A model generated the notes under the pieces. That model ran no database searches. It was not told the DNA's origin and saw only the letters and a program-made list of their open reading frames with translations. From BOG-938 sp035524315 (GTDB lineage Bacteria > Pseudomonadota > Alphaproteobacteria > Caulobacterales > Caulobacteraceae): 64,000 bases of DNA. Positions 1 to 8,553 of this stretch are shown in pieces. The DNA is taken from positions 115,809-179,808 of the forward strand of contig DATKPD010000008.1 in the NCBI GenBank assembly GCA_035524315.1, in the 5' to 3' direction. The translations under genes were made by a program, and so were the position numbers. Within the stretch, counting starts at the first letter, position 1; each line of letters opens with the position of its first letter.

Positions 1-1496
1 CTGGCGTCGCCGCTGAACTCCAGCCCCGCGCTATCGGCGCTGGACAGATTCACATAGCCCCGCGGGTAGACGTAATCGATCTGGTTGGCCACGCTCAGAC
101 CGAAGGCGGTCACGCGTCCGCCGAAGGCCCCGTCCGCTGAGCGCCAGTCAAGCGCGGCGTCCTCACCCAGCGCCTGCTCGGCTTTCAGGCCCTTGGGCGG
201 CCCAGGCAAGACGCACTCCCGACAGGGATAGGTGATCTCGTAGACCGATGGCGCATTGAACCCCTGACTCGCTGACGCCAGAATGGAAAAGCCGGCGCCA
301 AGCTTATAGGAAACCTGGCCGCGCCCGGTCGTCTGGCCTGAAAACCCCTGGTACTGGTCCTGGCGAACGCTGGCGGTCACACTCAACCGGTCGGACGGGC
401 TGAAGCGGCCGATCAGGAACGCCCCGTCGTCGGTGCGCGAAACTGGCCCACCGCCGGTGTTCTCAGCCGACCGCTTGTACTCCAATCCCCACTGCAGTCC
501 CCACAGGGGCGTCTGCCGCGTGGAGGACCATCGAACCGCCTGTTGGTCGCCGCGCGCGCCGAAGGGGTAGCGGCCATAATAATCGCGGTCGATGCCCATC
601 AGATCGACGCGCAACTCCTGGTCGAAGCCCAGCATGTCCTTGACGCGCGCGCGCGCGTAGCCGGTTTCGCTCTTGGTCACGCTGGAGGCGGTGGGGTCGG
701 AGACGTAGCGCGGATTGGAAAACAGGTCGTACTCATCGCTGGAGTGCACATAGCGGGCGCGCGCATCCAGGCTGATCCGGTCGGTAGGGTCGAAGCGGAC
801 GTTGAGCGCCACCGTGGCGTCGTTGAAGCCGTCCGGCTGGGTATTGCCGAACTTCTCGTCGGCGTTGGGCACGCCCGCGGTGCGAAAGCCCGAATAGGCG
901 ACGCCCGCCGCGTAGGCCGAGGCCGACACCCCGGCGGACGCAACCTCGCGGTAGGTGGCGAGCGATCCAGCCTCGCCCGCCAGGCTCACGCCGTTCGGCT
1001 CGAGGCTGGTGATCGACACCACCCCGCCAATGGCGTCCGAACCCCACAGCGCGCCCTGCGGCCCGCTCAGCACCTCGATCCTCTGGGTCGAGGCCAGGTC
1101 CAGACTGGAGAAGTCGAACCCAGCCTGGGGTTGGGATGGATCGTTGACCGGCACGCCGTCGATCAGCACCAGGGTCTTGTCGGACGAGGCGCCGCGCAGG
1201 CTGAGCGACGATGGCCCGCCGAAGCCGTTCTCACCCACCACCGCGCCGGGCACGGCGGCCAACAGGTCGGCGGCGAACACCGCGCCGCGGCTTTCGATCT
1301 GGGCGCGGTCGATGACGTAGGCGTCGGGGGTGTCGGCCAAGGCGCCCGGCAGGCGCGAGGCGGTGACCACCACGCCGGAGGGGTTGGCTGGAGGCGCGTC
1401 GCTGGCCCAGGTCGAACCGGACTGCGCGAAGGCGGGTCCAGACAGGAATAGAAGGCCGCCGAGGGCGGAGGTGGCGAGGATGGTCAGGCGCGTCAT
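1..1496 (-). CDS. btuB: TonB-dependent vitamin B12 receptor, BtuB-like (3' end cut by window)
   Basis: Outer-membrane TonB-dependent receptor, probably for cobalamin. The ATG at 1496 has an AGGGAGA ribosome site 8 nt upstream and opens a clear signal peptide (MTRLTILATSALGG... ending FAFAQ-like at about residue 25). A plug domain follows (about 35-150) with SLRGASSDKTLVLIDGVPV and SGPQGALWGSDAIGGVV, then beta-barrel strands. About 498 residues are visible; the family is about 600, so the last strands lie outside the window. The B12 assignment rests on the cobalamin riboswitch in its leader (about 1666-1853) as well as BtuB-like plug sequence. A receptor for another corrinoid remains possible. 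Confidence 0.88.
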   Translation of the reverse strand, partial: MTRLTILATSALGGLLFLSGPAFAQSGSTWASDAPPANPSGVVVTASRLPGALADTPDAYVIDRAQIESRGAVFAADLLAAVPGAVVGENGFGGPSSLSLRGASSDKTLVLIDGVPVNDPSQPQAGFDFSSLDLASTQRIEVLSGPQGALWGSDAIGGVVSITSLEPNGVSLAGEAGSLATYREVASAGVSASAYAAGVAYSGFRTAGVPNADEKFGNTQPDGFNDATVALNVRFDPTDRISLDARARYVHSSDEYDLFSNPRYVSDPTASSVTKSETGYARARVKDMLGFDQELRVDLMGIDRDYYGRYPFGARGDQQAVRWSSTRQTPLWGLQWGLEYKRSAENTGGGPVSRTDDGAFLIGRFSPSDRLSVTASVRQDQYQGFSGQTTGRGQVSYKLGAGFSILASASQGFNAPSVYEITYPCRECVLPGPPKGLKAEQALGEDAALDWRSADGAFGGRVTAFGLSVANQIDYVYPRGYVNLSSADSAGLEFSGDA

Positions 1497-1659
1497 GGCG
1501 CGGGTCTCCCTAGGGCCGCCCTGCGCCGAGAGGCGGGCCGTGAACGAGCGAATGACCGCGGCTCCCGTCTTGGAAACGGAGCGCCGCCGGGCTTGGTCAG
1601 TCGCCTACACGGAAGATCCGCGCCTCAAGCCTGGTCCCGGGCTTGCGGACGAGCGACGC

Positions 1660-1870
1660 GTCGGCGGCAGGTCTCCTGGCTCGCGGGTCATCAGATCGGG
1701 TCCTCGCCTTCCCGGCGGCCCTTAAGGGCGCCAGTGGCGTCGCTCGCGCAAACAGGCCTGATCCTCGCCGCGTACAGTTGCGGGCACAGCTGCGGATTCG
1801 GGGCAGGCCCCTGACCGCATTCCCTCTTGGCCCCCCGGTGAGGGGGGAACCGCCGACCCCGCGGTTGTGG
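1660..1870 (-). promoter_or_regulatory. Cobalamin (AdoCbl) riboswitch in the btuB leader
   Basis: On the minus strand the conserved cobalamin-riboswitch blocks appear in order: a GGTTCCCC/GGGGGG hairpin, GAGGGAATGCGGT, GAATCCGCAGCTGTGCCC, CGCAACTGTA (complement of 1772-1782) and the 3' B12 box GAGCCAGGAGACCTGCC (1666-1682). It ends about 170 nt before the btuB ATG, leaving room for an expression platform. The likely mode, known for this class, is B12-dependent shut-off of translation or transcription; I see no U-run terminator, and a CCCTAGGG self-complementary stretch overlaps the ribosome site. Boundaries are approximate. Confidence 0.9.
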
Positions 1871-2043
1871 CGCAAGCCGGCGGCCCGGGCAAGGGACCGA
1901 CGCAGACGACGTGGGAGCGTGTGAAAAAGGCCACATCCCGGGCGTTTGGGCGGTTGAAGACCCGATCGAGGCAGGCCTAGTGTCGCAAGCCCGCCCACGC
2001 TGAGCCGCCAGCGAACGACAAGCCACGGATAGGGAGCGCAGGC

Positions 2044-2589
2044 ATGACCCGCACGACGATCGCGCTTGGCGCCCTCTGGCTCGCCTTGACGGCCGGATCG
2101 GCCCTGGCCGAGACCCAGGCGCCCGTTCTGCCGGCCCAGCGCGGCGCGGTGTTCATCACAAAGGACGACTTCGCCAAGGCCCTGGCCGCGCGGGCGGGCG
2201 GCCAGGGGCCGGGCGTGGTGGGGGCGGTGCGCGCGGGCGATGATCGCATCAACGTCGATGTCCTGCGCCGCGACACGCCCGATCCGTCGCAGTTGACCCA
2301 CGATGTCGTGACCGAGATCTATTACATCCTGGAAGGCGGCGGCGACTTCGCCACCGGCGGTACCCTGGTCGATCCGCGACCGATGATGACGGACGGCCAA
2401 CCGACCAACCCGGCCAGCATCGGACCCAGCCAAAGCTCGACCAAGGCCACGGGCGGCATGGTTCGCCATGTTTCCGCCGGCGACGTCGTCATGCTGCCGC
2501 CCAATGTGGCGCACGGCTTCGTCAAGCTGGACGGCCACGTCACCTACATGGTGGTGCGGGTCAACCCGGGATACGAGAAGGGCCGGTAA
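2044..2589 (+). CDS. Secreted cupin-domain protein
   Basis: 181-residue protein with a signal peptide (about 1-22, cleaved near ALAET). The rest resembles a single cupin barrel: THDVVTEIYYILEGGGDF (about 87-104) matches cupin motif 1 and GDVVMLPPNVAHGFVKL (about 149-165) motif 2, with two histidines and a glutamate that could hold a metal. Start ATG is preceded by AGGGAG. It stands alone in the gap left of the FMN reductase, 32 nt upstream of it in the same direction. The substrate cannot be told; periplasmic location follows from the signal peptide. Confidence 0.75.
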   Translation: MTRTTIALGALWLALTAGSALAETQAPVLPAQRGAVFITKDDFAKALAARAGGQGPGVVGAVRAGDDRINVDVLRRDTPDPSQLTHDVVTEIYYILEGGGDFATGGTLVDPRPMMTDGQPTNPASIGPSQSSTKATGGMVRHVSAGDVVMLPPNVAHGFVKLDGHVTYMVVRVNPGYEKGR

Positions 2590-2621
2590 TCCCTTCCTTT
2601 GGGGACGACGCAGGGAAAGCC

Positions 2622-3209
2622 ATGGCCAACATACTGGTGTTCTACGGGTCGTACCGGTCGGACCGCATGGGCATAAGGCTGGCGGACTTCATCGTCGCCG
2701 GCTTGAAGGCGCGCGGAGAGGCCGCCGAACTGATCGACGCCAAGGCGGTGGACCTGCCGATGCTCGACCGGATGCACAAGGAATATCCGCCCGGCGCGGC
2801 GCCGCCGGCGATGGAAGCTCTGGCGGGCAAGATCCGCACGGCCGACGCCTTCGTGTTCGTCACCGGCGAATACAACTGGGGCGTCCAGCCCGGGCTGAAA
2901 AACCTGACCGATCATTTTCTGGAAGAGTGGTTCTGGCGCCCGGCCGCGATCGCCAGCTATTCCGCCGGACGCCTGTCGGGCGCGCGGTCCAACAGCGCGT
3001 GGCATTGCACCCTGTCTGAGATGGGCATGGTGGTGGTGTCCAGCACCCTCACCGTCGGCCCGATCGGCCAGACCCTCAGTCCCGACGCCCAGCCGGTCGG
3101 CGAGCCCGGCGCCGCCCTTGTCCGCGCCTTTTCCCGCTTCGCCGACGACCTGGCGTGGTGGACAGAGGCGGCGTCGGCCCAGCGCGCCAGGAAAGCGCCG
3201 CCCTACTAG
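2622..3209 (+). CDS. NAD(P)H-dependent FMN reductase family protein
   Basis: 195-residue flavodoxin-like protein. The N-terminal ILVFYGSYRSDRMGIRLADF matches the FMN-phosphate-binding loop (GS-x-R) of the NADPH-dependent FMN reductase family, and VFVTGEYNWGVQPGLKNLTDHF (about 85-106) matches the conserved E-Y-N-x-G...LKN segment that packs on the flavin. Expected role: NAD(P)H-driven reduction of FMN or quinone/azo substrates in the cytoplasm. ATG 2622 has an AGGGAAA ribosome site. It may be cotranscribed with the cupin gene upstream. The physiological substrate is unknown. Confidence 0.85.
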   Translation: MANILVFYGSYRSDRMGIRLADFIVAGLKARGEAAELIDAKAVDLPMLDRMHKEYPPGAAPPAMEALAGKIRTADAFVFVTGEYNWGVQPGLKNLTDHFLEEWFWRPAAIASYSAGRLSGARSNSAWHCTLSEMGMVVVSSTLTVGPIGQTLSPDAQPVGEPGAALVRAFSRFADDLAWWTEAASAQRARKAPPY

Positions 3210-3243
3210 GTCACACGCACCGAGCAGGGCGGGCGCGCCTCAG

Positions 3244-4065
3244 TCAACTCTCAATGAAAGCGAGCAGGTCGGCGTTGATCACGTCGGCGTGGGTGGTGGG
3301 CATGCCGTGTGGAAAGCCCGGGTAGCTCTTGAGCACCGCGCCCGAGACCAGCTTGGCCGACAGAAGTCCGGCGTCGGCGAACGGGACGATCTGATCGTCC
3401 TCGCCGTGCATTACCAGGGTGGGCACGGTGATGGCCTTGAGATCCTCGGTGAAGTCGGTCTCGGAAAAGGCGGCGATGCCGTAGTAGTGCGCGTTGGCGC
3501 CGCCCATCATGCCCTGGCGCCACCAGTTGCGGCGTACGCCTTCCTTCACTTCGGCGCCCTCGCGGTTGTAGCCGTAGAACGGCAAAGTGATGTCCAGGTA
3601 GAACTGGGCGCGATTGGACGCCGTCTGCTGGCGCAGGCCGTCGAACACCTCCATCGGCGTGCCCGCGGGGTTGGTCTCGCTCTTGAGCATGATTGGGCAC
3701 ACCGCGCTGATCAGCACCGCCTTGGCCACACGGCCGGGCGCGGCCCTGGCGACGTAGCGCGCCACCTCGCCGCCGCCGGTCGAGTGCCCGACGTGCACGG
3801 CGTTCTTCAGATCAAGCGCGTCCGCCACCGCGGCCGCATCCGCCACATAGGTGTCCATGTCATGGCCGCCGGAGGTCTGGGAGGAGCGACCGTGCCCACG
3901 TCGGTCGTGGGCGATGACCCGATACCCCTTCTCCAGGAAGAACATCATCTGGCTGTCCCAGTCGTCCGAGCTAAGCGGCCAGCCGTGGTGGAACACGATC
4001 GGCTGGCCCGCGCCCCAGTCCTTGTAGAAGATGTTCGCGCCGTCCTGCGTGGTGATGGTGGGCAT
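3244..4065 (-). CDS. Alpha/beta hydrolase, non-haem chloroperoxidase-like
   Basis: 273-residue alpha/beta hydrolase. Oxyanion-hole loop FHHGWPLSSDDWD (about 25-37), nucleophile elbow GHSTGGGE (Ser about 96), acid in HGEDDQIVP (about 221-229) and a C-terminal His in FPHGMPTTH complete the triad. Overall it resembles the cofactor-free haloperoxidase/perhydrolase group (IAHDRRGHGRSSQ). Most family members act as esterases; perhydrolase activity is side chemistry. Start ATG has AGGAAC upstream. Convergent with the FMN reductase across a 34-nt gap. Confidence 0.85.
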   Translation of the reverse strand: MPTITTQDGANIFYKDWGAGQPIVFHHGWPLSSDDWDSQMMFFLEKGYRVIAHDRRGHGRSSQTSGGHDMDTYVADAAAVADALDLKNAVHVGHSTGGGEVARYVARAAPGRVAKAVLISAVCPIMLKSETNPAGTPMEVFDGLRQQTASNRAQFYLDITLPFYGYNREGAEVKEGVRRNWWRQGMMGGANAHYYGIAAFSETDFTEDLKAITVPTLVMHGEDDQIVPFADAGLLSAKLVSGAVLKSYPGFPHGMPTTHADVINADLLAFIES

Positions 4066-4152
4066 GTGATGTTCCTCCGTGCTGCGCCACAGCCTCTCAA
4101 CCTAGGCGCGTCTTGCGACAGTTGGTGGACGCCGTACTTCGCCGAGTTCTGG

Positions 4153-4296
4153 CTAGAACGCCCAGCCCTTGGCCGCCAGTAGCACCTCAAAGGCGGCGAG
4201 GATCAGCAAGCCGCCGATGAAGGCGGCGTGTTCGCGGTTGAAGCCGCCGACGGGCCGGCGTTTGAGGCCAGCTTGAGGTCGATAGGTCTGCTTCAT
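4153..4296 (-). CDS. Small predicted single-span membrane protein
   Basis: 47-codon ORF: a basic N-terminus (MKQTYRPQAGLKRRPVGG) followed by one hydrophobic helix (AAFIGGLLILAAFEVLLAA, about 24-42) and a short tail. The positive-inside charge pattern supports a real small membrane protein with its N-terminus in the cytoplasm. It lies between ald and the hydrolase, reads in their direction, and the gap would otherwise be empty. I do not recognise the family, and without homologues this remains tentative. Confidence 0.45.
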   Translation of the reverse strand: MKQTYRPQAGLKRRPVGGFNREHAAFIGGLLILAAFEVLLAAKGWAF

Positions 4297-4348
4297 CGGC
4301 GCATCCCCTGCCGAGCGAGAGGCCGATCATAGGCCAAGTTCGGCGGCC

Positions 4349-5485
4349 TTACGAGACGCCGTCGGCGTTATCGCCCGGCCAGACCTTGAACGGATCGAGC
4401 AGGGGCCGGCGAAGGGCCTGGGCCACGCCTGGGTGGGTGATGTCGCCGTCCAGCACATTCAGCCCGTGCGCCAGGCCGCGGTCGTGCTTGAGCGCGTCCA
4501 GCCCGTGATCCGCCAGGGCCAAGCCGTAGGGCAAGGTGGCGTGGACCAGCGCCTCAGACGAGGTGCGGGGGGCCGCGCCCGGCATGTTGGCCACGCAATA
4601 GTGCACCACCCCGTCGATCACATAGGTCGGCTCGGCATGGGTCGTAGGGCGTGAGGTCTCGAAGCAGCCGCCCTGGTCGATCGCCACGTCGACCAGAACC
4701 GAGCCGCGCTTCATGCGGGCCAGATGGTCGCGCCGCACCAGCTTCGGCGCCGCCGCGCCCGGCGCCAGGGCCGCGCCGATCACCACGTCGGCCAGCAATA
4801 TCTCCTCCTCGATGGCGTCGAGGGTGGAATAGCGGGTGCGGATGCGGCCCTGGAACTGGTCGTCCAGCTCACGCATGCGCGGGACCGAGCGCTCGATCAC
4901 AACCACCTCGGCCCCAAGGCCCGCCGCCATCCGCGCCGCGTTGGCGCCCACGACCCCGCCGCCGAGGATGCACACCCGCGCGGGCGGCACGCCCGGGGCG
5001 CCGCACAACAGAAGCCCCATGCCCCCATTGTGCTTGAGCAGGGTCTCCGCGGCCGAAAACACAGCGATCCGCCCCGCCACCTCGGACATCGGCGCCAGCA
5101 GCGGCAGCCGCCCCTGTTTGTCTGTCACGGTTTCATAGGCGATCGCCGCGCAGCGCGAAGCCATCAGGCCGGCGGCCTGATGCGGGTCCGCTGCCAGATG
5201 CAGATAGGTGAACAGGATGTGGCGAGGCTTCAGCCGCGCCCACTCGGCCCGCTGCGGCTCCTTGACTTTGACGATCAGGTCGGCCTCCTCGAAGGCCTCC
5301 TGCGCTGTCGGCGCGATCTTGGCTCCGGCCCGGCGATAGGCCACGTCGTCGTAACCCGCTCCCTCGCCCGCGCCAGCCTCCACGGCCACCGCGTGGCCAC
5401 GCGCCACATATTCGCGCGCCGCCGTGGGGGTCAGGCCTACCCGGAACTCGCCAGGCTTGATCTCCTTGGGAACGCCGATGCGCAT
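4349..5485 (-). CDS. ald: Alanine dehydrogenase
   Basis: NAD-dependent L-alanine dehydrogenase (L-alanine + NAD = pyruvate + ammonia + NADH), 378 residues, normal for the family (about 370). MRIGVPKEIKPGEFRVGLTP is the signature N-terminus. The pyruvate-binding Lys is in VKVKEPQ (about 74), the catalytic His in YLHLAAD (about 95), the Rossmann motif is GGGVVGANAARMA (about 173-185) and the catalytic Asp is in VDVAIDQGG (about 269). The start is 9 nt downstream of the preceding gene's stop, so the two are probably one transcript. It links alanine catabolism to the pyruvate pool. Confidence 0.95.
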   Translation of the reverse strand: MRIGVPKEIKPGEFRVGLTPTAAREYVARGHAVAVEAGAGEGAGYDDVAYRRAGAKIAPTAQEAFEEADLIVKVKEPQRAEWARLKPRHILFTYLHLAADPHQAAGLMASRCAAIAYETVTDKQGRLPLLAPMSEVAGRIAVFSAAETLLKHNGGMGLLLCGAPGVPPARVCILGGGVVGANAARMAAGLGAEVVVIERSVPRMRELDDQFQGRIRTRYSTLDAIEEEILLADVVIGAALAPGAAAPKLVRRDHLARMKRGSVLVDVAIDQGGCFETSRPTTHAEPTYVIDGVVHYCVANMPGAAPRTSSEALVHATLPYGLALADHGLDALKHDRGLAHGLNVLDGDITHPGVAQALRRPLLDPFKVWPGDNADGVS

Positions 5486-5494
5486 AAGGGGGGC

Positions 5495-6022
5495 CTATTC
5501 GTCGGCGACAATGATCGCCGGATTTTCCGGCAGGCGCACCTCGAACAGGCCGATGTCCAAGGCCTTCTGCGGGTGCAGCGGCTGCAAGGGTTGCTCCGCC
5601 AGGACGGCCAGGGCCTGAGGGTCCAGTTCCGCGGCCTCGGCCTTCTTGCGGGCCTTGCGCGCCTGTTCCATGTGCGGCCGGTCGCTCATGCCCGACAAGG
5701 TGCGCCAATAGCTGACCGACAGGCGCCACGCCGTTCGCCGGCCGGCGAACGGGTTCATGCCGCGATCGACGATCGGCTTGAGCTCGCAGTACCGGTCCTC
5801 GGGCCCGATCATGCGGCGGCGGCCGGGACGGTCGTCGTCGAGCAAGCCCGCGTGGGCGTCGAGCGCGGCCTCCTCGCTCTTGAAGGTGGGGCCGACGAAC
5901 TCGCTGACAAACATCACCGCCTCGCCCGCCATCCTTTCCGCGTCGCGTTCGCGCGCGACCCGGCCCTTGGGCGCGGCGAGGGCGGCCTGGGCGTTGTCCG
6001 CGACGGGGTAGAGCACGCTCAT
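5495..6022 (-). CDS. Conserved hypothetical protein upstream of ald
   Basis: 175-residue cytoplasmic-looking protein with no signal peptide or membrane span. A middle block rich in aromatic and basic residues (about 78-115, RMIGPEDRYCELKPIV and RRTAWRLSVSYWRTL) looks like a folded domain; a charged segment (QARKARKKAEAAELD) follows; the C-terminus is proline-rich. I do not recognise a family. It sits 9 nt upstream of ald in the same direction and is divergent from divL across a 131-nt gap, so a role tied to ald expression or alanine metabolism is only a context guess. Confidence 0.75.
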   Translation of the reverse strand: MSVLYPVADNAQAALAAPKGRVARERDAERMAGEAVMFVSEFVGPTFKSEEAALDAHAGLLDDDRPGRRRMIGPEDRYCELKPIVDRGMNPFAGRRTAWRLSVSYWRTLSGMSDRPHMEQARKARKKAEAAELDPQALAVLAEQPLQPLHPQKALDIGLFEVRLPENPAIIVADE

Positions 6023-6153
6023 TGTTCTATTGTGCGCGAATTACACAGGCTTAGGGAGGGGCTTGCACGACCAATTCCGTCGGCCGCCCCGCCGCCCTAT
6101 CCTAAGTGGGTGATTCGCCAAGGGCGCGCCTCCGCGCCAAGACTGAAGGCTTG

Positions 6154-8469
6154 ATGGACGCCCTGCACCTCGTCCTGGCGGCGGCCGCCGGCGCGGTCCT
6201 GCTGGCTCTGGCCGCCGCCCTCTGGGCGGCGGCGGCTCGTCGCGTCGCCGATGCGCGCATCGCCGCCCTGCAGCACCGCCTGGCCCGCGCCGAACAGCAA
6301 GGCGAGGCCGCCCGCGGCGCGATCGAGGCGTTCGAGGGCGCGGTCCTGTCGATCGAGGGCGACACCGTGCGCCTGGCCGCCGGCGAGGACGCCCTGCCCG
6401 CGATCGCCGCCCTTCTGGGCGCCGCCGAGACCCCCGCCGCCATCCTCACCGCCCTGACCCAGCCCCAGGCGCCGCTCGCCCCGCGCATCGCGGCCCTGAC
6501 CGAGCGCGGCGAGGCCTTCATCGGCCAGGTGCTGGGGTCGGCCGGCGCGGTCGAGGTCGAAGGCCGGGCGGCCGGCGCGGTGTGCTGGCTGCGACTGTCT
6601 CTGCGCAAAGAGGCCGAGACCGGCCTGCCCGGCGCGCCGATGCTGGGCGAGTTCCTGGACGCCCAGGCCGATCCGATCTGGCTGTCCTCGCCCACGGGCG
6701 CCCTGCTGTGGGCCAACAAGGCCTGGCTGGCCGCGGTCGAGGCCGCCTCGGTCGAGGAAGCCAGCCGGCAGGGCGCGAGTCTGGACGACGGTGCCACCGC
6801 TCTGATTCTCGAGGCGGCCCGCTCGGGCCAACCCGCGAGCAGCGTGCGCTGGACCACGGTGGGCGGACGCCGCCGCGCCTATCAGGTCGTCGCCCGGCCG
6901 CTCTACGGCGCCGCGGTCGCGGTGTGGGCGCATGAGGTGACCGAGCTGGAGGAAACGCGCGAGACGCTGCGCCGCCACGTCGAGGCGCACGACGAAACGC
7001 TCAACCACATCAGCGAAGCAGTGGCGATCTTCACCGGCGCGCGCCGCCTGCTGTTCCACAACACCGCCTTCGCCCAGCTGTGGGGCCTGGAGCCCGCCTG
7101 GCTGGAAGAGCGGCCGACCCATGGCGAGGTGCTCGACCGCCTGCGCCAGCGCCGCCGCCTGCCCGAGACGGTCGACTACGCCGCATTCAAGGCCGCCGAG
7201 CTCAAGCGCTACGAAAGCGCGGGCCCGATCGCCGACGAGACCTGGACCCTGCCCGACGGGCGCTCCCTGCGCGTGGTGCGCCAGCCGCACCCCCTGGGCG
7301 GCCTGTTGCTGCTGTTCTCCGACATCACCGGCGAGTTGAAGCTCAAGGCGCAGTACAACGGCCTGATCCAGGTGCAGCAGGCCACCTTGGACAAGCTGTC
7401 GGACGCGGTGACGGTGTTTGGCTCTGACGGACGTCTGCGCCTGCATAACGAGGCCTTCGCCGGCTTGTGGGGCCTGCACCCCCAGCAGATGGACACGGTG
7501 GCCGACTTCGACGGCGTGGTCGAACTTTGCGTGCCGCGCGTGCACGACCTGAGCTTCTGGCGCGACCTGAAGGCCCGCGTGACAGACACCGATCCCCAGG
7601 CGCGCGCGCCTGTGGCGGGCGAGATCAAGACGTCGGCCGGGCGGGTGATCGCCTACCAATCGCGGCCCCTGCCCGACGGCGCCACCCTGCTCGCCTTCAC
7701 CGACGTGACCGACACCCGCGACCTGCAGGGCGCCCTGGCCGACCGGTCGCACGCCCTGGAGGAAGCCGAACGGCTCAAGCGCGACTTCGTGGGCAACGTC
7801 TCCTATGAGCTGCGCACCCCGCTCACCACCATCATCGGCTATTCGGAACTGCTCGATCACATGGGCTCGGCCCTGTCGGACCGCGCGCGCGTGCATGTGG
7901 GCTCGGTGCGCCAGGCCGCCAGCCAACTGGCCCGATCGATCGACGACGTGCTCGACATGGCGCAGGTCGACGCGGGCGAAATGGCGCTCGACCTGGGCGA
8001 CGTGCCGATCGACGGACTGCTGCACGCGGCCCAGGAGCGCTGGACGCGCGAAGCCACCGAGGCCGGCGTCAGCATCACGGTCGCGGCGCCGCCCGACATC
8101 GGCATGATCCGCGCCGACGCGCGCCGGCTGGGCCAGACCCTCGACCATCTGATGGAGAACGCCGTGCGCCAATCGCCGCCGGGCGGGGTGATCACCCTGT
8201 CGGCCCAGCGTGCGCTCGGCGAAGTGCAAATCCAGGTGCGCGACGTGGGCCGCGGCATCCCCTTCCACGTCCAGGCCCACATCTTCGACCGCTTCATCGG
8301 CCGTGACCGGGGGGGGCCGGGTCTGGGCCTGGCCCTGGTCAAGGCGCTGGTCGAGTTGCACGGAGGCTGGGTGGCGTTGCAGAGCGAGCCAGGCGCGGGG
8401 GCGACCTTCACCTGCCATCTGCCGGAGTCGGCCCTGCCCAACGCGGGCTACCCGGAGCTGCAATTCTGA
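6154..8469 (+). CDS. divL: Cell-cycle tyrosine kinase-like protein DivL
   Basis: Membrane-anchored PAS/histidine-kinase-fold protein of 771 residues from ATG 6154 (a GTG at 6106 would add 16). One N-terminal transmembrane helix (about 4-26), three PAS-like segments (about 165-260, 280-395 and 405-510; repeated HN-x-AF-x-LWGL), a dimerisation H-box at about 541-565 and a HATPase domain (N-box HLMENAVRQ about 664, DVGRGIP about 698, GPGLGLALV about 722). The H-box reads VSYELRTPL: the phospho-acceptor His is Tyr551. This is the hallmark of Caulobacter DivL (Tyr550), which signals with CckA and DivK to control CtrA rather than as an ordinary kinase. Length and residue number match. Confidence 0.93.
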   Translation: MDALHLVLAAAAGAVLLALAAALWAAAARRVADARIAALQHRLARAEQQGEAARGAIEAFEGAVLSIEGDTVRLAAGEDALPAIAALLGAAETPAAILTALTQPQAPLAPRIAALTERGEAFIGQVLGSAGAVEVEGRAAGAVCWLRLSLRKEAETGLPGAPMLGEFLDAQADPIWLSSPTGALLWANKAWLAAVEAASVEEASRQGASLDDGATALILEAARSGQPASSVRWTTVGGRRRAYQVVARPLYGAAVAVWAHEVTELEETRETLRRHVEAHDETLNHISEAVAIFTGARRLLFHNTAFAQLWGLEPAWLEERPTHGEVLDRLRQRRRLPETVDYAAFKAAELKRYESAGPIADETWTLPDGRSLRVVRQPHPLGGLLLLFSDITGELKLKAQYNGLIQVQQATLDKLSDAVTVFGSDGRLRLHNEAFAGLWGLHPQQMDTVADFDGVVELCVPRVHDLSFWRDLKARVTDTDPQARAPVAGEIKTSAGRVIAYQSRPLPDGATLLAFTDVTDTRDLQGALADRSHALEEAERLKRDFVGNVSYELRTPLTTIIGYSELLDHMGSALSDRARVHVGSVRQAASQLARSIDDVLDMAQVDAGEMALDLGDVPIDGLLHAAQERWTREATEAGVSITVAAPPDIGMIRADARRLGQTLDHLMENAVRQSPPGGVITLSAQRALGEVQIQVRDVGRGIPFHVQAHIFDRFIGRDRGGPGLGLALVKALVELHGGWVALQSEPGAGATFTCHLPESALPNAGYPELQF

Positions 8470-8553
8470 ACGCGCGCGATGCGCCGAAGCACCGTTTGTT
8501 AACCATAAGTCCGCAGGCTCAGGGCGGGGAATCCGCCCGCGCGCGCCTAGGCC

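Noticed and set aside
647..659. CG dinucleotide run as a simple repeat or phase-variable tract
   Set aside because: Short, within the receptor coding frame and common in DNA of this composition.
6097..8463. 788-codon minus-strand open frame opposite divL
   Set aside because: Shadow of divL; no recognisable domain and no ribosome site.
8499..8506. CtrA binding site TTAACCAT
   Set aside because: Only a half-site; the second TTAA at 7-nt spacing is missing, so it is not listed as a feature.
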